Shown here piece by piece: positions 59,829 through 64,000 of a DNA stretch of 64,000 nucleotides. The DNA is taken from the NCBI GenBank assembly GCA_947497475.1, contig CANMGS010000001.1:124001-188000 (forward strand), given 5' to 3'. A model generated the notes under the pieces. It was not told the origin of the DNA, did not search any database, and saw only the letters and a list, made by a program, of their open reading frames with translations. The position numbers and the translations under genes were made by a program. This DNA is from an uncultured Amylibacter sp. GTDB lineage: Bacteria > Pseudomonadota > Alphaproteobacteria > Rhodobacterales > Rhodobacteraceae. Each line of letters opens with the position of its first letter. Position 1 is the first letter of the stretch.

Positions 59829-60506
59829 ATGAAACTATTTGTTGGCCTCGGAAATCCCGGCCCAAAATATGTAATGACCCGTCATAATATCGGGTTTCTT
59901 GCGGTAGATGAAATTGCGGCAAGCCATAACTTCTCTCCTTGGCGCAAAAAGTTTCAAGGGCAAGTTTGTGAAGGCGTATTGGGTGACGAAAAGGTTATTC
60001 TATTAAAACCAGAAACTTTTATGAACCTCAGCGGGCAATCCGTGGGCGAAGCAGTACGGTTTTATAAGCTGACTGTGAATGACATAACTGTATTCCATGA
60101 TGAACTAGACTTATTGCCAGGTAAATGCCGTGTGAAACAAGGTGGTGGACATGCAGGTCATAATGGCCTGCGATCCATTCATCAGCATCTGTCCCCTGAA
60201 TATGAGCGTGTCCGTTTGGGCATAGGCCATCCGGGACGGAAAGAACTGGTTTCTGGGTATGTATTGCATGAGTTTCCAAAGTCCGATCAAAGTTGGCTCG
60301 ATGATTTGTTACGCGGTATCGGGGATGGTGCACCCTTTCTGGCACAAGGTGATGCGGGTAAATTTATGAATGCAGTTGCATTACGCACGGTGCCTCCTCG
60401 CGAAAAGAAACAAGCACCGAAGAAATCAACGGTTGAAATGACACCAGAACCAATAGAAGAAGATAGTAGAACGCCACTACAGAAATTGGTGGATAAATTT
60501 CGTTGA
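59829..60506 (+). CDS. pth: Peptidyl-tRNA hydrolase
   Basis: Pth recycles peptidyl-tRNA released from stalled ribosomes. The protein has 225 residues, somewhat longer than the 194 of E. coli because of a basic and Pro-rich C-terminal tail. [19 protein letters not shown] has the catalytic His and nearby Asn; [12 protein letters not shown] and FHDELDL give Asn and Asp of the site, and [13 protein letters not shown] the tRNA-binding loop. It is followed after 94 bases by nfuA. Confidence 0.96.
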   Translation: MKLFVGLGNPGPKYVMTRHNIGFLAVDEIAASHNFSPWRKKFQGQVCEGVLGDEKVILLKPETFMNLSGQSVGEAVRFYKLTVNDITVFHDELDLLPGKCRVKQGGGHAGHNGLRSIHQHLSPEYERVRLGIGHPGRKELVSGYVLHEFPKSDQSWLDDLLRGIGDGAPFLAQGDAGKFMNAVALRTVPPREKKQAPKKSTVEMTPEPIEEDSRTPLQKLVDKFR

Positions 60507-60600
60507 TCCCTTCGCCTAGACAATTTAGAATCGTTCTAAGTTGTCTTGACATCTCATAGGTACAAGCGCATATTTACGGCAACTTAAAAGGATAAAGCAG

Positions 60601-61164
60601 ATGTTTATTCAAACGGAATCCACTCCGAACCCAGCAACGCTGAAATTTCTACCAGGTCAGGCCGTTATGCCAACAGGTACTGCAGATTTTCCAACAATTG
60701 AAGCGGCTGCTAATTCACCACTAGCACAACGTGTGTTTGCAGTTGAAGGCGTAACAGCCGTATTCTTTGGCCCTGACTTTGTGACAGTCACCAAAGAAGA
60801 AAGCATTGATTGGAACCATATCAAGCCAGCAATATTGGGCGCGATTATGGAGCATTTCCAATCTGGACAACCAGTGATGCAAGGTGAAGGTCTGGCAGCG
60901 GCAGGTCACGCAGAACATAGCGGTGAAGATTCAGAGATCGTAGATCAGATCAAAGAATTGCTGGACACACGTGTGCGTCCAGCTGTTGCCCAAGATGGCG
61001 GTGATATCACATTCCACGGCTTCGATCGCGGCGTAGTCTATCTTCACATGCAAGGCGCTTGTGCTGGCTGCCCATCTTCAACCATCACGTTGAAAATGGG
61101 TATTGAAAACCTATTACGCCATTACATTCCAGAAGTGACAGAGGTGCGCCCCGTTGCCGCCTAA
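60601..61164 (+). CDS. nfuA: Fe-S cluster carrier NfuA-type protein
   Basis: The protein has 187 residues. An N-terminal Nfu_N domain begins FIQTESTPNPATLKFLPGQ, and the C-terminal NifU-like domain has CAGCPSSTITLK, whose CxxC binds a [4Fe-4S] cluster. It delivers clusters to client proteins, probably including aconitase. AAGGA lies before the ATG. Its end overlaps the tsaB start by 11 bases. Confidence 0.93.
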   Translation: MFIQTESTPNPATLKFLPGQAVMPTGTADFPTIEAAANSPLAQRVFAVEGVTAVFFGPDFVTVTKEESIDWNHIKPAILGAIMEHFQSGQPVMQGEGLAAAGHAEHSGEDSEIVDQIKELLDTRVRPAVAQDGGDITFHGFDRGVVYLHMQGACAGCPSSTITLKMGIENLLRHYIPEVTEVRPVAA

Positions 61165-61783
61165 GCCACTGATATTGGCATTTGATACATCGGCTGCACA
61201 TTGTGCAGCCGCTTTGCTATGGGGCGATGAGGTTTTATCTGAACACCTTGAACTCATGCAAAAAGGTCAAGCTGAACGATTGTTCCCTTTATTGGAAGAC
61301 GTATTAGCCAAACATGAGAAGTCATGGGCTGACTTAGATGCAATAGGCGTTTGTATTGGGCCAGGTAACTTTACTGGAGTACGTATATCCGTGTCTTCCG
61401 CACGTGGATTGGCATTATCTTTGGGGATTCCAGCTGTTGGTGTGTCTAAATTGGAAGCTATGGCTTTTGGCTCTCATGGCCCTGTGACAACACTCTTGGA
61501 TGCCCGTCGCGACCGAGCTTATTCGCAAAGCTTTCAAGATGGGATAGCACAAACAGAGCCAGAAATGGTTGACTTATCTCATGCTACCAATGGCGTAATA
61601 TATGTCATGGAAGACGAAGCATTAAAAATTGAAAACACAGTTTCTATCAAAAGCATTGTAAGTCCTGTCGCCCAAATTACAGCCCAAAGATACAAACAAG
61701 AACTGCCGCGCCCTGCCCCGCTTTATTTACGATCAGCAGATGCAGCTTTACCGTCTGACCCGCCAGTCGTTATTTTACCATGA
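61154..61783 (+). CDS. tsaB: tRNA t6A modification protein TsaB
   Basis: TsaB is the non-catalytic partner of TsaD in making t6A37 of tRNA. The protein has 209 residues from a TTG start overlapping nfuA, with GAGG nine bases upstream. LILAFDTSAAHCAAALL and GPGNFTGVRISVSSARGLAL are the ASKHA-fold signatures. A four-base overlap joins it to rimI. The nfuA-tsaB-rimI order is usual in this bacterial group. Confidence 0.93.
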   Translation: MPPKPLILAFDTSAAHCAAALLWGDEVLSEHLELMQKGQAERLFPLLEDVLAKHEKSWADLDAIGVCIGPGNFTGVRISVSSARGLALSLGIPAVGVSKLEAMAFGSHGPVTTLLDARRDRAYSQSFQDGIAQTEPEMVDLSHATNGVIYVMEDEALKIENTVSIKSIVSPVAQITAQRYKQELPRPAPLYLRSADAALPSDPPVVILP

Positions 61784-62190
61784 CAGTGGATGAGCTCGCA
61801 GAACTTCACGCAAAATGTTTCACAGAATTACGCCCCTGGTCATCAGATGAGTTTACTGACCTTTTGAAAAGCGAGACTTGCTTCATATGTTCTAATGATC
61901 ATGGTTTTGCAATTGGCCGTGTTGCTGGACCAGAAGTCGAATTGTTAACCATAGCTATCGATCCCAATCATCGTCGCCAAGGGTTTGCGCATCAATTAAT
62001 GGTTGCTTTTGAAATCGAAGCCAAATCAAAGAATGCAAAAGATGCTTTTTTAGAAGTTGCGGAAAACAACCAAGCCGCAATTGCACTATATGAAAGCTTT
62101 GGGTTTAAACGAAAAGGGACACGCAAAGATTATTACACGTCCCAAACAGGTTCCCGCATCACCGCACTTGTTATGGGTAAAACCTTTTAA
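61780..62190 (+). CDS. rimI: GNAT acetyltransferase RimI-type
   Basis: The protein has 136 residues. IDPNHRRQGFAHQLM is the acetyl-CoA-binding R/QxxG-type motif A, and FLEVAENNQAAIALYESFGFKR is motif B with the Tyr. RimI acetylates the N-terminus of ribosomal protein S18 in E. coli, and RimI-like genes are often coupled to tsaB, as here (four-base overlap). It converges on the SDR gene with a four-base overlap. Confidence 0.9.
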   Translation: MTVDELAELHAKCFTELRPWSSDEFTDLLKSETCFICSNDHGFAIGRVAGPEVELLTIAIDPNHRRQGFAHQLMVAFEIEAKSKNAKDAFLEVAENNQAAIALYESFGFKRKGTRKDYYTSQTGSRITALVMGKTF

Positions 62191-62897
62191 CCGCGCCCAA
62201 CGAATAGCATTTTATTGGCCATAATTGTCATCGACAAAACATTGGTACTCAGCGGTAAGCTTGCCATATGAAAAACAGCATTTGCTGCATCAACTGGATC
62301 CATCGTATCCATTGGCCCGCTTGCATGTTTAATCAGGTTTTCTACCAATTCCGTTTTCGCGTTGCCAATATCTATTTGGCCACAACAAATATTCAGGTCG
62401 CGCCCATCCAATGCAATACTTTTTGTCAAACCCGTAATGGCATGTTTCGTTGCCGTATAAGCCGCAGAATTTGCGCGCGGCGTTACCGCAGAAATTGATC
62501 CGTTATTGATGATACGACCACCTGATGCTGTCATGTAACGAAACGCTTCTCGCGCGCTTAAAAACATGCCTGTCAGATTTACATCAACGGAATTTTGCCA
62601 TGCTTCTAAAGACACTTCGTCAAAACGTGATCCTGGTGGAAAAATACCCGCATTGTTGAACAACGCATCTATTTGGCCAAAATGATCAACGACTTTTGCA
62701 AAGCTTTCCTGAACAGCATCCTCTTTGGTTACATCGCAAACGACACTCACAGCGTTTTCGTATTTTGAACTGATCTCATCCAGTTTTTCCAAGCGACGGG
62801 CCAGCATGGCTACATTCCATCCCTCGTCCAAAAACTTTTGTGCTGTTGCGGCACCAATACCACTGCTGGCACCTGTAATAATAATCGTCTGTGCCAT
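62187..62897 (-). CDS. Short-chain dehydrogenase/reductase
   Basis: The ATG at 62897 is eight bases after AGGGA and gives 236 residues; an ATG at 62903 is too close. TIIITGASSGIGAATAQKFL is the cofactor motif, NNAG the NNAG motif, and GSISAVTPRANSAAYTATKH carries the Ser and YxxxK catalytic set. It is a classical SDR with unknown substrate. It is divergent from the agmatinase gene. Confidence 0.9.
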   Translation of the reverse strand: MAQTIIITGASSGIGAATAQKFLDEGWNVAMLARRLEKLDEISSKYENAVSVVCDVTKEDAVQESFAKVVDHFGQIDALFNNAGIFPPGSRFDEVSLEAWQNSVDVNLTGMFLSAREAFRYMTASGGRIINNGSISAVTPRANSAAYTATKHAITGLTKSIALDGRDLNICCGQIDIGNAKTELVENLIKHASGPMDTMDPVDAANAVFHMASLPLSTNVLSMTIMANKMLFVGRG

Positions 62898-62954
62898 TTT
62901 CATGTTCCCTTGCTAAATGATTCACTTGCATGCCAAACTCTCTGGTAGAGTGTC

Positions 62955-63953
62955 ATGAAAGCTATACAAATGTCCAACACGTCAGATGATTTTTTCACAC
63001 CTATTTCAGGAATGGAATTGCCCCGTTTTGCAGGCATTCCCACATTCATGCGATTGCCGTCAGTATCCATAGATGATGCAAAGATTGCTGATGTAGATAT
63101 TGGGTTGATTGGCGTGCCGTGGGATGCCGGCACAACCAACAGACCGGGGCCACGTCATGGCCCGCGCCAATTGCGTGATTATTCAACTATGATCCGTGCT
63201 GTTAATGCTGCAACTGGCATCAATCCGTTTGAACTTACAAATTGTGCGGATTTAGGGGACGTGGGCGGCAATCCCGCTGATCTGCAAGATGCCATGAAAA
63301 AAATCACGGCTTATTATAAAGAAGTCAAAGCAAAGGGCATTGTGCCAATGACAGCAGGTGGTGATCATTTGACCTCGCTGCCAATATTGCGCGCTTTAGC
63401 GGAAGATGGCCCCTTGGGAATGATCCATTTTGATGCGCACACTGATTTATTCAAAGATTACTTTGGTGGATTTAAATACACACATGGAACACCTTTTCGC
63501 CGCGCAATCGAAGAAGGGTTATTAGATCCCAAACGCGTTATTCAAATTGGCATACGTGGCACTTCATATGGCGGCGAGGACATTGAGTTTGGTCGCGCCA
63601 ATGGCGTTACTATCATCGAAATCGAAGAATTCTTTGAACGCGGTGTCAAAGATGTCATGGCACAAGCCCGCGAAGTGGCTGGTGATAAACCCACCTATTG
63701 TTCATTCGATATTGATTTTGTTGATCCTGCCTATGCACCTGGCACAGGCACACCTGAAATTGGAGGCCCCAATAGTTTTCAAGCCCAACAAGTGATCCGT
63801 GAAATGGCCGGTGTTAATTTAATCGGAGCTGATCTAGTAGAGGTTTCCCCACCCTTTGATCCATCAGGCGGCACTGCATGGTTGGGTGTATCATTAATGT
63901 TTGAGATAATGTGTGTATTGGCTGACGGAATTCATAAACGAGGTTTAAGATAA
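62955..63953 (+). CDS. speB: Agmatinase / ureohydrolase family protein
   Basis: The protein has 332 residues from the ATG at 62955, or 327 from the ATG at 62970. The binuclear Mn ligands are seen in TAGGDHLTSLPI, IHFDAHTDLF and SFDIDFVDPAYAPG. GVPWDAGTTNRPGPRHGPR is the family N-terminal block. Family members hydrolyse agmatine, guanidinobutyrate or related guanidines to urea; the exact substrate is open. The remaining 47 bases of the window hold nothing recognisable. Confidence 0.88.
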   Translation: MKAIQMSNTSDDFFTPISGMELPRFAGIPTFMRLPSVSIDDAKIADVDIGLIGVPWDAGTTNRPGPRHGPRQLRDYSTMIRAVNAATGINPFELTNCADLGDVGGNPADLQDAMKKITAYYKEVKAKGIVPMTAGGDHLTSLPILRALAEDGPLGMIHFDAHTDLFKDYFGGFKYTHGTPFRRAIEEGLLDPKRVIQIGIRGTSYGGEDIEFGRANGVTIIEIEEFFERGVKDVMAQAREVAGDKPTYCSFDIDFVDPAYAPGTGTPEIGGPNSFQAQQVIREMAGVNLIGADLVEVSPPFDPSGGTAWLGVSLMFEIMCVLADGIHKRGLR

Positions 63954-64000
63954 TCCGAATGTAAAGAACCTGTTCAGAACGAAAACTTGTTGCAATACAT

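Overview
The window looks like chromosomal DNA from a marine alphaproteobacterium of the Rhodobacterales, probably a roseobacter-type lineage of only moderate G+C. This rests on a GcrA cell-cycle regulator, a ccmABCDG cytochrome c maturation operon in the helABCDX order, a type II lumazine synthase behind an FMN riboswitch, TakP-type TRAP transport genes and the rplY/pth/ychF neighbourhood. The genus is inference. No rRNA, tRNA, insertion sequence, prophage, integron or CRISPR array was found. Coding density is high and about 75 protein genes are supported.

Layout. 0-5 kb: a truncated FAD oxidoreductase, an Ala/Glu/Lys-rich membrane-anchored helical protein, infC (apparently starting at ATA), a DMT exporter, a DUF1223 thioredoxin-fold protein and a TauE/SafE exporter. 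4.9-9.5 kb: a minus-strand run argD-argF-Ser/Thr dehydratase-tenA-eamA. 9.6-11.7 kb: another DMT exporter, gcrA and a DUF1178 gene. 11.7-18.8 kb: a TRAP transporter with two enlarged permeases, divergent from a Cache-domain histidine kinase and a NarL-type regulator. 18.8-25.2 kb: two NTF2-like genes opposite an HxlR regulator, an SGNH hydrolase, a LysE exporter and acnA. 25.4-31.5 kb: a DUF1203 gene, a hairpin-rich intergenic stretch, a type II sulfide:quinone oxidoreductase, a DUF547 lipoprotein, a radical SAM enzyme, and a 51-residue lipoprotein behind a perfect FNR-type box. 32-35 kb: ccmABCDG. 34.8-38.3 kb: a MocR regulator divergent from a DMT exporter, then YceI and cytochrome b561. 38.4-41.2 kb: ribH with its riboswitch, pyrC, and an ArsR/AHSA1 pair. 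41.6-50.9 kb: dnaB, an FrnE-type DsbA protein, a remnant of agmatine deiminase, GntR/OsmC, alr, an MlaE/MlaF/PqiA-like lipid transport set, radA and cvpA. 51-64 kb: purF, an SDR gene, an RTX beta-propeller protein, ychF, trpA, lldD, rplY, an FkbM methyltransferase, pth, nfuA, tsaB, rimI, another SDR gene and an agmatinase-family gene.

Most of the window is housekeeping metabolism: arginine, tryptophan, pyrimidine, purine, riboflavin and D-alanine synthesis, the TCA cycle, translation and DNA replication or repair. The most informative non-coding signals are the operator-like palindromes at divergent promoters (TRAP/two-component, HxlR, MocR, GntR, ArsR, SGNH, gcrA), two FNR-type boxes, and a candidate small RNA upstream of dnaB. 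The least explained protein neighbourhood is the SQR - DUF547 lipoprotein - radical SAM - FNR-controlled mini-lipoprotein stretch at 26.2-30.2 kb. I see no clear-cut novel defence or mobile system.
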